Shown here in pieces: positions 55,864-64,000 of a stretch of DNA of 64,000 nucleotides. The DNA is from VAZQ01 sp963702695 (lineage in GTDB: Bacteria > Pseudomonadota > Alphaproteobacteria > Rhizobiales > Xanthobacteraceae), in assembly GCA_963702695.1 (NCBI GenBank), contig CAVPDS010000033.1, positions 54,738 to 118,737 of the forward strand, in the 5' to 3' direction. The first letter of the stretch is position 1. The number at the start of each line of letters is the position of its first letter. Below the pieces are notes generated by a model. That model made no database searches, was not told where the DNA came from, and worked only from the letters and a program-made list of their open reading frames with translations. The position numbers and the translations under genes are program-made.

Positions 55864-56117
55864 CTTTATGCTCCCTGACCGCGCGCGTAGCGCGTAGCGG
55901 CGACAACTCCGTTACGAGGTTCGGGGGGTATTCATTGGCTCCTTTGCGCTGGCGTCAACCCCTTGACCCGGCGACGGGATCGTTCTGTGATGCTGGTGAA
56001 GAGACGGCACGCCTGCGCTTCGCCGTCCCGGCGGGTGCGTGCCGCGGAACGCCCAGTGCAATCGGCAGTCAAGCCGAACTCACGCAATGAACCATCAACG
56101 TTTCTAGAGGCTCGACC

Positions 56118-57149
56118 ATGAAACGCACGATCACGATGCTCGGCTTTTCGCTGCTCAGCGGCGCTTTGACGCTAGGCCTGTCGGCGAGCGGAGCGTCCGC
56201 CCAGACGCTCAAGAACGTCAAGGATCGCGGCGCGCTCGTTTGCGGCGTGAGCCAGGGCATTACCGGATTTTCCAATCCGGACGACAAGGGCAATTGGACC
56301 GGCCTCGACGTGGATTTCTGCCGGGCGATCGCCGCGGCGATCTTCAACGATCCGAGCAAGGTCAAGTTCGTACCGCTGTCGGCCAAGGATCGCTTCACCG
56401 CGCTGCAGTCGAGCGAGATCGACGTGCTCGCGCGCAATTCGACCTGGACGTCCTCGCGCGATACCTCGCTCGGGTTGAATTTCGCGGCGGTCAATTATTA
56501 CGACGGCCAGGGCTTCATGGTGCGCAAGGCGCTCAAGGTCAACTCGGCGCTGGAGCTCAACGGCGCCTCGATCTGCACGCAGACCGGCACCACGACCGAG
56601 CTCAACCTGGCCGACTACTTCCGCGCCAACAACATGAAATATGAAGTCGTCGCGTTCGCGACCGCGGACGAGACGGTAAAGGCCTACGACGGCGGGCGCT
56701 GCGACGTATTTACCACCGACATGTCGCAGCTCTATGCGGAGAAGCTCAAGCTCGCGAACGCCAACGACCATGTGATCCTCCCGGAGATCATCTCGAAGGA
56801 GCCGCTCGGCCCAGTCGTTCGCCACGGCGACGATCAGTGGTTCGATATCGTCAAGTGGGTCCACTTCGCGATGGTCAATGCCGAGGAACTCGGCGTATCG
56901 CAGAAGTCGGTCGACGATGCGCTCAAGTCTCAGATGCCCGAGATCAAGCGGCTCGTGGGCACCGAGGGCGCCTATGGCGAGCAGCTAGGCCTCACCAAGG
57001 ACTGGGTGGTCCGCATCGTCAAGCACGTCGGGAATTACGGCGAGGTGTTTGAGCGCAATATCGGCTCGGGCTCGAAACTCAATGTCGCGCGCGGCCTCAA
57101 CCGATTATGGACCAAAGGCGGGATTCAGTACGCGCCGCCGATCCGGTAA
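56118..57149 (+). CDS. aapJ: General L-amino acid ABC transporter, binding protein AapJ
   Basis: 343 residues, signal peptide to about residue 28. Type-1/3 extracellular binding fold: LKNVKDRGALVCGVSQGITG, DVDFCRAIAAAIFNDPSKVK, LARNSTWTSSRDTSLGLNFA, CTQTGTTTELNLADYFRAN. ATG follows AGAGG. Full aap operon follows without a gap larger than 30 bases. Confidence 0.95.
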   Translation: MKRTITMLGFSLLSGALTLGLSASGASAQTLKNVKDRGALVCGVSQGITGFSNPDDKGNWTGLDVDFCRAIAAAIFNDPSKVKFVPLSAKDRFTALQSSEIDVLARNSTWTSSRDTSLGLNFAAVNYYDGQGFMVRKALKVNSALELNGASICTQTGTTTELNLADYFRANNMKYEVVAFATADETVKAYDGGRCDVFTTDMSQLYAEKLKLANANDHVILPEIISKEPLGPVVRHGDDQWFDIVKWVHFAMVNAEELGVSQKSVDDALKSQMPEIKRLVGTEGAYGEQLGLTKDWVVRIVKHVGNYGEVFERNIGSGSKLNVARGLNRLWTKGGIQYAPPIR

Positions 57150-57178
57150 CGCGCGATCGAGCGCCCGAGAAGCCACCG

Positions 57179-58372
57179 ATGGCAGTCGAGGCGCAGCCCG
57201 CTCCGCTATCGCCGCCGCGGGTTGCCGCCTACCGCAATCCGCGCATCCGCAGCGCAGTGTATCAGATCGTCATCGCCGGGCTGCTGGCCTGGCTCGCGAT
57301 CGACTTCGCGCTCAATGCCAAGGCCAATCTCGAGGTGCAGAAGATCGCCAGCGGCCTCGGCTTCCTCGAAAACACCGCCGGCTTCGGCGTCAATCAGACG
57401 CTGATCGCCTACAACGAGCAAGATACTTACGGACGCGTGTTCCTGGTCGGCTTGCTCAATACGTTGCTGGTCGCGGGCATCGGGATCGTGTTCGCCACGC
57501 TCCTCGGCTTTGCCGTGGGCATTTCGCGGCTGAGCACCAATTGGCTGCTTGCACGGCTTGCCGGCGGCTATGTCGAGCTGATCCGCAATCTCCCGTTGTT
57601 GTTTCAGATCCTGTTCTGGTACTTGGCCGTGCTGGGGTCGCTGCCAGGGCCGCGGCAGAGCCTGTCGGTCTTCGGCAAGATATTCCTCAACAATCGCGGA
57701 TTCATCGTCCCGGCGCCGATCGCGGGCGCGGGGATGGTCTATGTGGCAGCTACCTTCGTATTCGGCATCGTTGGGTCGATTGTGCTGCGATGGTGGGCCA
57801 GGCGCCGGCAGGAACAGACGGGAGCGCGCCCGGCGCTGCTGTGGCCGAGCCTGGGACTGATCATCGGGCTGCCGCTGGCCGTGTTCTTTGTGCTTGGGAT
57901 GCCGCTCACCTTCGAGCACCCGCAACTGCGCGGGTTCAACTTCGTCGGCGGCTTTCGCCTCATCCCGGAATTCATCGCGCTGCTGATCGCGCTTGTCACC
58001 TACACCGCCGCCTTCATTGCCGAAATCGTGCGGTCAGGGATTCTGGCGGTGCCGCGTGGGCAGACCGAAGCGGCGATGGCGCTCGGACTGCGGCGCGGGT
58101 TGATCCTGCGGCTGGTCGTCTTGCCGCAGTCACTGCGCGTCATCGTGCCGCCGCTCACCAATCAGTATCTCAATCTCACGAAAAACTCCTCGCTCGCGGT
58201 CGCCATCGGCTATCCGGACCTGGTTGCGGTCTTTGCCGGCACCACGCTCAACCAGACCGGCCAGGCGATCGAGATCATCGGCATCACCATGGCGGTGTAT
58301 CTCGTCATCTCGCTCATCACCAGCGGGTTGATGAACTGGTACAACGCCCGTGTCCGGCTCAACGAGCGCTGA
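57179..58372 (+). CDS. aapQ: General L-amino acid ABC permease AapQ
   Basis: 397 residues from ATG 57179. Eight membrane segments and the inner-membrane component signature (EAAMALGLRRGLILRLVVLP). The LLNTLLVAGIGIVFATLLGF region is typical of His/Glu/Gln-type permeases. The longer reading from 57107 overlaps aapJ. Confidence 0.93.
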   Translation: MAVEAQPAPLSPPRVAAYRNPRIRSAVYQIVIAGLLAWLAIDFALNAKANLEVQKIASGLGFLENTAGFGVNQTLIAYNEQDTYGRVFLVGLLNTLLVAGIGIVFATLLGFAVGISRLSTNWLLARLAGGYVELIRNLPLLFQILFWYLAVLGSLPGPRQSLSVFGKIFLNNRGFIVPAPIAGAGMVYVAATFVFGIVGSIVLRWWARRRQEQTGARPALLWPSLGLIIGLPLAVFFVLGMPLTFEHPQLRGFNFVGGFRLIPEFIALLIALVTYTAAFIAEIVRSGILAVPRGQTEAAMALGLRRGLILRLVVLPQSLRVIVPPLTNQYLNLTKNSSLAVAIGYPDLVAVFAGTTLNQTGQAIEIIGITMAVYLVISLITSGLMNWYNARVRLNER

Positions 58373-58379
58373 GGCGACC

Positions 58380-59513
58380 ATGGACGTGCAAACCGCCTTC
58401 GTGAGCCGGCAGATGATCGCCCCGATGGAGCCGCCGGCTGTCCACGTCGGCGTGCCGGCCTGGCTACGGCAACGGTTGTTCGGCAGCGTAGCAAATACAA
58501 TCCTGACGGCCGTGAGTGCGGCTATCGTCCTCTCGCTCGTTTGGCCGGCGATCCGCTTTCTCCTTATCGACGCGGTATGGAGCGGCGATAGCCGCGAGGC
58601 GTGCACGCCCGCAACGGCAGGTCGCGAGATCGGCGCCTGTTGGCCGTTCATTGCCGCAAAATTCCGGCAATTCATGTACGGTTTCTACCCGTTCGATCAG
58701 CAATGGCGGGTCAATCTGACTTATGCGCTCGGGGCAATCCTGCTGGTGCCGCTGCTGATCCCACGCATCCCCTGGAAGGGTGCCAACGCCATCTTGTTCT
58801 TCGGCGTGTTTCCGGTCGTCGCATTTTTTCTCCTGGTCGGCGGCGTATCTGGGCTTTCGCACGTGCCGACCGGCAACTGGGGCGGACTGCTGGTGACGCT
58901 GGTGATTTCATTCACAGGCATCAGCGGATCGCTGCCGCTCGGTATCCTGCTGGCGCTCGGCCGCCGTTCGCAGATGCCGCTCATCCGCACGCTGTCGGTC
59001 GTGTTCATCGAATTCTGGCGCGGCGTTCCGCTGATCACGGTCTTGTTCTTTGCGTCCTACATGCTGCCCCTATTCCTGCCGCCGAGCTGGAAGCTCGATG
59101 CCCTGCTGCGCGTGTTGGTGGGCGTGGTGCTGTTCTCGGCCGCCTACATGGCGGAAGTAGTGCGCGGCGGCCTGCAGGCGATCCCGCGCGGGCAGTTCGA
59201 AGGCGCGACCGCGATCGGGTTGGGCTATTGGCGGATGATGATCCTGGTCATCCTGCCGCAGGCCCTGCGGCTCGTCATTCCGGGCATGGTCAATTCCTTC
59301 ATCTCTTTGTTCAAGGACACCAGCCTGGTTCTGATCGTGTCGATCTTCGACCTGCTTGGGCAGCTCCGCGCCGCCTTCGCCGATCCGAACTGGGCGACCC
59401 CAGTGACCCTCTTCACCGGTTTCGCGTTTGCCGGCATGATCTATTTCGTGTTCTGCTTCGGCATGTCGCGCTACGCGCTGTTCGTCGAACGGCGGCTCAG
59501 TCACTCGCGCTAA
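58380..59513 (+). CDS. aapM: General L-amino acid ABC permease AapM
   Basis: 377 residues from ATG 58380, 7 bases after aapQ. Includes EGATAIGLGYWRMMILVILP and PLITVLFFASYMLPLFLPPS, and a large N-terminal periplasmic part between the first membrane segments (REIGACWPFIAAKFRQFMYG), as in AapM. Partner of AapQ in the membrane dimer. Confidence 0.93.
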   Translation: MDVQTAFVSRQMIAPMEPPAVHVGVPAWLRQRLFGSVANTILTAVSAAIVLSLVWPAIRFLLIDAVWSGDSREACTPATAGREIGACWPFIAAKFRQFMYGFYPFDQQWRVNLTYALGAILLVPLLIPRIPWKGANAILFFGVFPVVAFFLLVGGVSGLSHVPTGNWGGLLVTLVISFTGISGSLPLGILLALGRRSQMPLIRTLSVVFIEFWRGVPLITVLFFASYMLPLFLPPSWKLDALLRVLVGVVLFSAAYMAEVVRGGLQAIPRGQFEGATAIGLGYWRMMILVILPQALRLVIPGMVNSFISLFKDTSLVLIVSIFDLLGQLRAAFADPNWATPVTLFTGFAFAGMIYFVFCFGMSRYALFVERRLSHSR

Positions 59514-59532
59514 GAGGCTTTAAGGCGAAAGC

Positions 59533-60339
59533 ATGAATGGGGTGTCACCAAAACCAATGGCCGAGCCGGCGAAGCGCGATCCGGCGGCGATGCGCACGAC
59601 GCGCAATGAGGTCGCGGTCGATATCGTCGACCTCAACAAGTGGTTTGGCGAATTCCATGTGTTGCGAGACGTCAGTCTCAAGGTTGCGCGCGGCGAGCGG
59701 ATCGTCATCTGCGGCCCCTCCGGCAGCGGGAAGTCGACGCTGCTTCGTTGCATCAACCGGATCGAGAACTGGCAGCAGGGCCGCGTCATCGTCGACGGGA
59801 TCGAACTCACGGAAGACCTCAGGACCATCGATGAGGTGCGCCGCGAAGTCGGTATGGTGTTCCAGCAGTTCAACCTGTTCCCGCATCTGACCGTGCTGGA
59901 GAACTGCATGCTGGCGCCGATCTGGGTCCGCCGCATGCCGCGCAAAGAGGCGGAAGCGCTGGCGCTGCTGCATCTCAAGCGCGTGCGCATTCCCGAGCAG
60001 GCCAATAAGTATCCGGGCCAGCTCTCAGGTGGTCAGCAGCAGCGGGTGGCGATCGCGCGCGCTCTCTGCATGCAGCCGAAGATCATGCTGTTCGATGAGC
60101 CGACCTCGGCGCTCGATCCGGAAATGGTCAAGGAGGTGCTCGACGCCATGGTCGAGCTCGCCATGGACGGGATGACCATGCTGGTGGTAAGCCACGAAAT
60201 GGGCTTTGCGCGACAGGTCGCGAGCCGCATGGTGCTGATGGACCAGGGCCAGATCGTCGAAGTGAACGAACCCAAGCCATTCTTCGAACACCCGCAGCAC
60301 GAACGCACCCGTTTGTTCCTGAGCCAGATTTTGCATTGA
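59533..60339 (+). CDS. aapP: General L-amino acid ABC ATPase AapP
   Basis: 268 residues. Walker A GPSGSGKST, Q-loop EVGMVFQQFNLFPHLTVLEN, signature LSGGQQQRVAIARAL, Walker B IMLFDEPTSALDPE, switch VVSHEMGFARQV. Completes the four-gene aap operon, which in Rhizobium also exports amino acids under some conditions. Confidence 0.95.
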   Translation: MNGVSPKPMAEPAKRDPAAMRTTRNEVAVDIVDLNKWFGEFHVLRDVSLKVARGERIVICGPSGSGKSTLLRCINRIENWQQGRVIVDGIELTEDLRTIDEVRREVGMVFQQFNLFPHLTVLENCMLAPIWVRRMPRKEAEALALLHLKRVRIPEQANKYPGQLSGGQQQRVAIARALCMQPKIMLFDEPTSALDPEMVKEVLDAMVELAMDGMTMLVVSHEMGFARQVASRMVLMDQGQIVEVNEPKPFFEHPQHERTRLFLSQILH

Positions 60340-60452
60340 AGGCGTCATATTTTCGGTCCGCGGCAAGGTGCGGGGAAAAATCACCACCCCGGTGCAACTT
60401 TCACCTGGAGTAATCCGTACCTGCGGCATCAAACCTGCAAGGAGGGACTGCC

Positions 60453-60854
60453 ATGAGCAACGCCAATGTTACTTTCCTGCAAAGCCTTTACGCTGCGTTC
60501 AGCCGCGGCGACATCGCCACCGTGATTGCCGGGTTGGCGCCTGACGTGGACTGGACAGTCGTCGGCCGCCGCGAGGACTATCCTTTGTGCGGGCATTGGA
60601 AGGGGCAAAGCGGAGTGCAGAGCTTCTTCCACGGCCTCGCCGAACTGCAGGAGGTTACGAGCTTTACCCCGAAGGAATTCTATGCCGCCGAGGATCGCGT
60701 CTTCGTGCTCGGCGATTACGCCTGGAAATTGCGCAAGAATGGCCGTCAGGTCGCCAGCGACTGGTGCCACGCCTTCACGCTCAAGAACGGCAAGGTCGCA
60801 AAATTCCTGGAGTTCACCGACACCGCGCAATTTGCGCAGGCGCAGCGCGCCTGA
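60453..60854 (+). CDS. NTF2-like (SnoaL-type) protein
   Basis: 133 residues after GGAGGGACTGCC. FLQSLYAAFSRGDIATVIAG and VDWTVVGRREDYPLCGHWKG, then HAFTLKNGKVAKFLEFTDTA at the end, show the cone-shaped NTF2 fold. Such proteins are isomerases, hydrolases or ligand binders; which is unknown. Convergent with the sulfur cluster. Confidence 0.82.
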   Translation: MSNANVTFLQSLYAAFSRGDIATVIAGLAPDVDWTVVGRREDYPLCGHWKGQSGVQSFFHGLAELQEVTSFTPKEFYAAEDRVFVLGDYAWKLRKNGRQVASDWCHAFTLKNGKVAKFLEFTDTAQFAQAQRA

Positions 60855-60872
60855 GGCGATGCGGCCGGTGCA

Positions 60873-61925
60873 TCAGATCCGGATCATCGGCCCCGACGCT
60901 TTCTTCCACGCATCAATTCCGCCTTGGATGTGACAGGCGGCCGCGATGCCGCAGTCTTGTGCGGCCTGGACCGCCATCGCCGAGCGCTCGCCGAAGGCGC
61001 AGTAGAACAGCACCCGCCGGCCGGTCGCAGCGGCGAGCTCGTGCAGCATGCCGCCCGGCCGCACGTTTTCTGCGAGATCGGAATAGGGCGCATGCAGCGA
61101 GCCCGGTATGAGGCCACCCTTCGCACGCTCGGATGCCTCGCGGAGATCGACCAGTACGACATCGCCTTTGCCGGCGAGTGCGATGGCGTCGCGCGCCGTC
61201 ACCGCCCAACCGCGTTGCGCAACCTGTTCCTGCGCCAGCCCGACCCGCATATTGGCGGGCACCGCGACGTCCATCATCTTCGGATTGGGCAGATTGAGGT
61301 TGTTCATCAGTGCAACGTACTCATCGACTGATTTGACCTGCAGCCGCGGATTGAAAGCCCTCTCCTCGCCAATCGTCGAGACCGTGTCCCCCTTGTAGTC
61401 ATGCGCGGGGTAGACGCTGGTCTCCTCCGGTAGCCTGAGCAGCTTGTTGAAGATTAAATCGTATTGCGCGCGTGGATCGCCGTTTTGGAAATCGGTGCGG
61501 CCGGTGCCCCGGATCAACAGCGTGTCGCCGGTGAAGACCCGATCCTGCAGCACAAGGCTGTAGGAATCGTCAGTGTGGCCTGGTGTGTAGAGCACATCGA
61601 GTGCCAGGCCCTCGATCTTGAGCTTGTCGCCCTCGGCGACCCGCATTGACACGACGTCAACTTTGCTTTGCTCGCCCATCACGGTGATGCAGCGGGTGCG
61701 GTCGCGCAATGCGCCGAGGCCAGTGATGTGGTCGGCATGAAGGTGAGTGTCGACCGCCTTGACGAGCTTGAGATCAAGCTCGCGGATGAGCTGAAGGTAG
61801 CGTTCGACCTTCTCGATTACGGGATCGATGATCAGCGCCTCGCCGCCGTGTCGGCTCGCAAGCAGATAGGTGTAGGTGCCCGAGGTGCTGTCGAAGAGCT
61901 GGCGGAAGATCATGGGGGCCACCAT
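60873..61925 (-). CDS. Persulfide dioxygenase fused to rhodanese
   Basis: 350 residues (ATG 61925; ATG 61913, the usual PDO start MIFRQLFDS, is equally likely). N-terminal ETHE1-like metallo-beta-lactamase domain with THLHADHITG, LYTPGHTDDSYS, FTGDTLLIRGTGRTDFQNG; it oxidises glutathione persulfide. C-terminal rhodanese domain with Cys in LFYCAFGERSAM. The fusion couples sulfite/sulfane sulfur steps. Last gene of the cysteine/sulfur cluster. Confidence 0.9.
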   Translation of the reverse strand: MVAPMIFRQLFDSTSGTYTYLLASRHGGEALIIDPVIEKVERYLQLIRELDLKLVKAVDTHLHADHITGLGALRDRTRCITVMGEQSKVDVVSMRVAEGDKLKIEGLALDVLYTPGHTDDSYSLVLQDRVFTGDTLLIRGTGRTDFQNGDPRAQYDLIFNKLLRLPEETSVYPAHDYKGDTVSTIGEERAFNPRLQVKSVDEYVALMNNLNLPNPKMMDVAVPANMRVGLAQEQVAQRGWAVTARDAIALAGKGDVVLVDLREASERAKGGLIPGSLHAPYSDLAENVRPGGMLHELAAATGRRVLFYCAFGERSAMAVQAAQDCGIAAACHIQGGIDAWKKASGPMIRI

Positions 61926-61964
61926 GGCGGATTCGGATTGCCGATCCCGAATGTAAGGCGACCT

Positions 61965-62057
61965 CTACTCCTCGTAAATCATCTTGCGGGTCATGCCACC
62001 GTCGACCACGACGTTCGCGCCGGTGATGAATTCTGCGCGCTCACGGCGAGGGGCCAT
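61965..62057 (-). pseudogene. C-terminal remnant of a short-chain dehydrogenase
   Basis: Minus-strand codons read RAEFITGANVVVDGGMTRKM then IYEE and stop at 61965-61967. FITGANVVVDGGMTRK is the end of an SDR-family oxidoreductase. Only about 24 codons of the family part survive, opening after PRRE, between the dioxygenase and the sulfurtransferase genes. Confidence 0.8.
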
Positions 62058-62063
62058 GATGCT

Positions 62064-62939
62064 TCAGGACTTCGGTTCGGGCGCAAACGGCAGGTCGGAG
62101 CGTGCGCCCCATTCAGACCATGAACCGTCATAGAGCGCCTTGGGTTCCCGCCCGAGGGCATCAAGCGCAAGCCAGAGTGTCGCTGCCGACACGCCGGAGC
62201 CGCAACTCGTGATGATCGGCCTGTCGAGATCGACGCCGGCGGCGGCGAACGCCTGCCGCAACCGATCGGCGGAGGCGAGCCGGCCCCCTGTCACCACCGC
62301 GGAGGAGGGCACATTGAACGATCCCGGGATATGTCCCGAGCGCACCCCTGGCCGGGGCTCCGGCGCTTCGCCGTGGAAGCGATCGGCTGGACGGCCATCG
62401 ACGACCTGGGCGCTGCCTTGGCGAAGCGCCGCCTGCACGCTGGCGACGTCGGCAACGATGTCGCGCGGCGCGCGCGCCTTGAACGAACGGGGTGAGCGCA
62501 CCACCGGGAGGTTTTCGACCGGGCGTCCCGCAGCCTTCCAGGCCGGCAGGCCGCCATCCAGGACGAAGACTTTTTCTGCGCCGAACAGGCGGAACGTCCA
62601 CCACACCCGCGGCGAGGAGAACAAGCCCGCGCCGTCGTAGACCACGATTGTATCGGTGTCGGCGATGCCGAGGGCTTCCACCGCGCGGGCGAACTGGTCC
62701 ACGCTCGGCAGCATGTGCGGCAGCGGATTGGCGCGATCGGCGATCTTGTCGATGTCGAAGCGCACCGCGCCGGGAATGTGGCCGGCGGCATATTCGGCAC
62801 CCGCGTCGCGCTTCATCGCCGGGAGGTAGTAGGAGCCGTCCACCACAACGAGATCGGGCGCGCCGAGCCGCGTCGCCAGCCAATCGGTGGTGACGAGCCA
62901 ACGGCTCACCGGCGCAGTGTTATCGTTTGCGCTATTCAT
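62064..62939 (-). CDS. sseA: 3-mercaptopyruvate sulfurtransferase
   Basis: 291 residues. Tandem rhodanese domains; active-site loop CGSGVSAATLWLALDALG in the second. The CGSG(V)(S/T)A hexapeptide marks mercaptopyruvate rather than thiosulfate specificity. Overlaps the cysteine synthase gene by 8 bases and precedes the SDR remnant and the persulfide dioxygenase. Confidence 0.93.
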   Translation of the reverse strand: MNSANDNTAPVSRWLVTTDWLATRLGAPDLVVVDGSYYLPAMKRDAGAEYAAGHIPGAVRFDIDKIADRANPLPHMLPSVDQFARAVEALGIADTDTIVVYDGAGLFSSPRVWWTFRLFGAEKVFVLDGGLPAWKAAGRPVENLPVVRSPRSFKARAPRDIVADVASVQAALRQGSAQVVDGRPADRFHGEAPEPRPGVRSGHIPGSFNVPSSAVVTGGRLASADRLRQAFAAAGVDLDRPIITSCGSGVSAATLWLALDALGREPKALYDGSWSEWGARSDLPFAPEPKS

Positions 62940-63981
62940 AGGGCACCTTTACCTGCGAGCGCCGCTCCAGCCATTCCGGTACCGGCAGGCCCTTCTCGCG
63001 CAGGAACGCCGGATTGAACAGCTTGGACTGATAGCGCGATCCGTAGTCCGCAAGAATGGTCACGATGACATGGCCGGGGCCGAGCTCGTTCGCGAGCCGG
63101 ATCGCGCCCGCGACATTGATCCCGGTCGAACCGCCCATGCACAGGCCTTCGTGCAGGAGCAGATCGAAGATGATCGGCAAGGCTTCTTCGTCGGGGATCA
63201 AGTAAGGCTTGTCAACCTTGATGTCCGCGACCATCGCGGTGACCCGGCCAAGCCCGATGCCTTCGGTGATCGAGCCGCCGGCCGAGACCTTGGCCTCGCC
63301 GTGGGCGAAGAAATCATACATGGCGGCGCCATGCGGATCGGCAACGCCGATCACGATGTCCTTGTTCTGCTCGCGCAGGAAGATCGAGGTGCCGGCGAGC
63401 GTGCCGCCGGTGCCGACCGCGCAGATGAAACCATCCACCTTGCCGTCCGTCTGCTCCCAGATCTCCGGGCCGGTCGAAAGGTAGTGCGCCTTGCGATTGT
63501 CGAGGTTGTTCCACTGATCGGCGAAGAACACCCCGTTGGGCTCGCGCTTGTGCAGTTCGTCCGCGAGCCGCCGACCGACGTGCTGATAGTTGTTCGGATG
63601 GCTGTAGGCGACCGCCGGCACCTCGACCAGTTCCGCACCGCACAGGCGCAGCATGTCCTTCTTCTCCTGGCTCTGCGTCTGCGGGATCACGATCAGGGTG
63701 CGGTAGCCGCGGGCATTGGCGACCAGCGCAAGCCCGATGCCGGTATTCCCGGCCGTGCTCTCGACCACCAGCCCGCCGGGCCTGATCTCGCCACGCGCCT
63801 CGGCATCCAAGATCATCTGCCGCGCCGGACGGTCTTTCACCGACTGGCCCGGATTCATGAACTCGGCCTTGCCGAGGATCGTGCAGCCGGTCGCCTCGGA
63901 CGCGCGCCTGAGCTTGATCAGCGGTGTGTGGCCGATCGCGTCAACGGTTCCATCGTTGATCTGCATGGGAATGTCCGGCAC
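62932..63981 (-). CDS. cysK: Cysteine synthase A (O-acetylserine sulfhydrylase)
   Basis: 349 residues from ATG 63981; ATG 63966 is also possible. PLP Lys49 in NPGQSVKDRPA, phosphate cup GTGGTLAGTS and the substrate loop STAGNTGIGLAL. Makes cysteine from O-acetylserine and sulfide. Somewhat longer than E. coli CysK, as in many alphaproteobacteria. First gene of the sulfur cluster as seen; the upstream 19 bases reach the window edge. Confidence 0.94.
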   Translation of the reverse strand: MPDIPMQINDGTVDAIGHTPLIKLRRASEATGCTILGKAEFMNPGQSVKDRPARQMILDAEARGEIRPGGLVVESTAGNTGIGLALVANARGYRTLIVIPQTQSQEKKDMLRLCGAELVEVPAVAYSHPNNYQHVGRRLADELHKREPNGVFFADQWNNLDNRKAHYLSTGPEIWEQTDGKVDGFICAVGTGGTLAGTSIFLREQNKDIVIGVADPHGAAMYDFFAHGEAKVSAGGSITEGIGLGRVTAMVADIKVDKPYLIPDEEALPIIFDLLLHEGLCMGGSTGINVAGAIRLANELGPGHVIVTILADYGSRYQSKLFNPAFLREKGLPVPEWLERRSQVKVPYE

Positions 63982-64000
63982 GGGCAGGGCGGTCGAACCT

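Overview
The window is GC-rich chromosomal DNA of an alphaproteobacterium, most likely Hyphomicrobiales near Bradyrhizobium, Xanthobacteraceae or Pseudolabrys. This rests on gene order (str-S10-spc-alpha ribosomal genes run together, with adk after secY), the general L-amino-acid Aap transporter, an ATP12-family F1-ATPase chaperone, and the style of the intergenic palindromes. No taxonomic search was possible.

Region 1 (1-19.9 kb): a secreted protein of unknown function, then a 30-gene block from rpsL to rplQ that makes ribosomal proteins, EF-G, SecY, adenylate kinase and RNA polymerase alpha, closed by a strong rho-independent terminator at 19865. Unusual points are a secreted DUF4189-type gene between rpsL and rpsG, no tuf between fusA and rpsJ (a long inverted repeat sits there), a repetitive charged N-terminal tail on L5, and a roughly 100-residue Lys/Ala-rich C-terminal tail on adenylate kinase.

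Region 2 (20-31.9 kb): a membrane-fused spermidine-synthase-like protein, a Do/HtrA protease broken by a one-base frameshift, a small membrane protein, rarA, and an alpha/beta hydrolase split by about 4.3 kb of insertion sequences. These are an IS66 element that itself carries an exactly bounded IS1380 element, followed by an IS630 element. RluC-type pseudouridine synthase and a small secreted protein follow.

Region 3 (31.9-48.9 kb): a three-gene 2-oxoacid:ferredoxin oxidoreductase operon (GltD-like flavin/iron-sulfur subunit, KorA, KorB; korB has a one-base frameshift), the ATP12 chaperone, a CPBP protease, an acyl-CoA carboxylase beta subunit, a small protein with a decayed second copy, several proteins of unknown function, a GGDEF cyclase, a metallophosphoesterase, glutathione-dependent formaldehyde dehydrogenase, a kelch protein and a PaaI-type thioesterase.

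Region 4 (48.9-64 kb): tRNA-Arg(TCG), maleylacetoacetate isomerase, a complete five-gene branched-chain-amino-acid-type ABC transporter, an exported amidohydrolase, the complete aapJQMP operon, an NTF2-like protein, and a sulfur cluster (persulfide dioxygenase-rhodanese, 3-mercaptopyruvate sulfurtransferase, cysteine synthase) that holds the last 30 codons of a lost short-chain dehydrogenase.

I did not find a clearly new defence or mobile system. The most informative signals are the nested IS array, the Kor operon, the tailed L5 and Adk, the altered str operon, and the two single-base frameshifts that share a local sequence motif.
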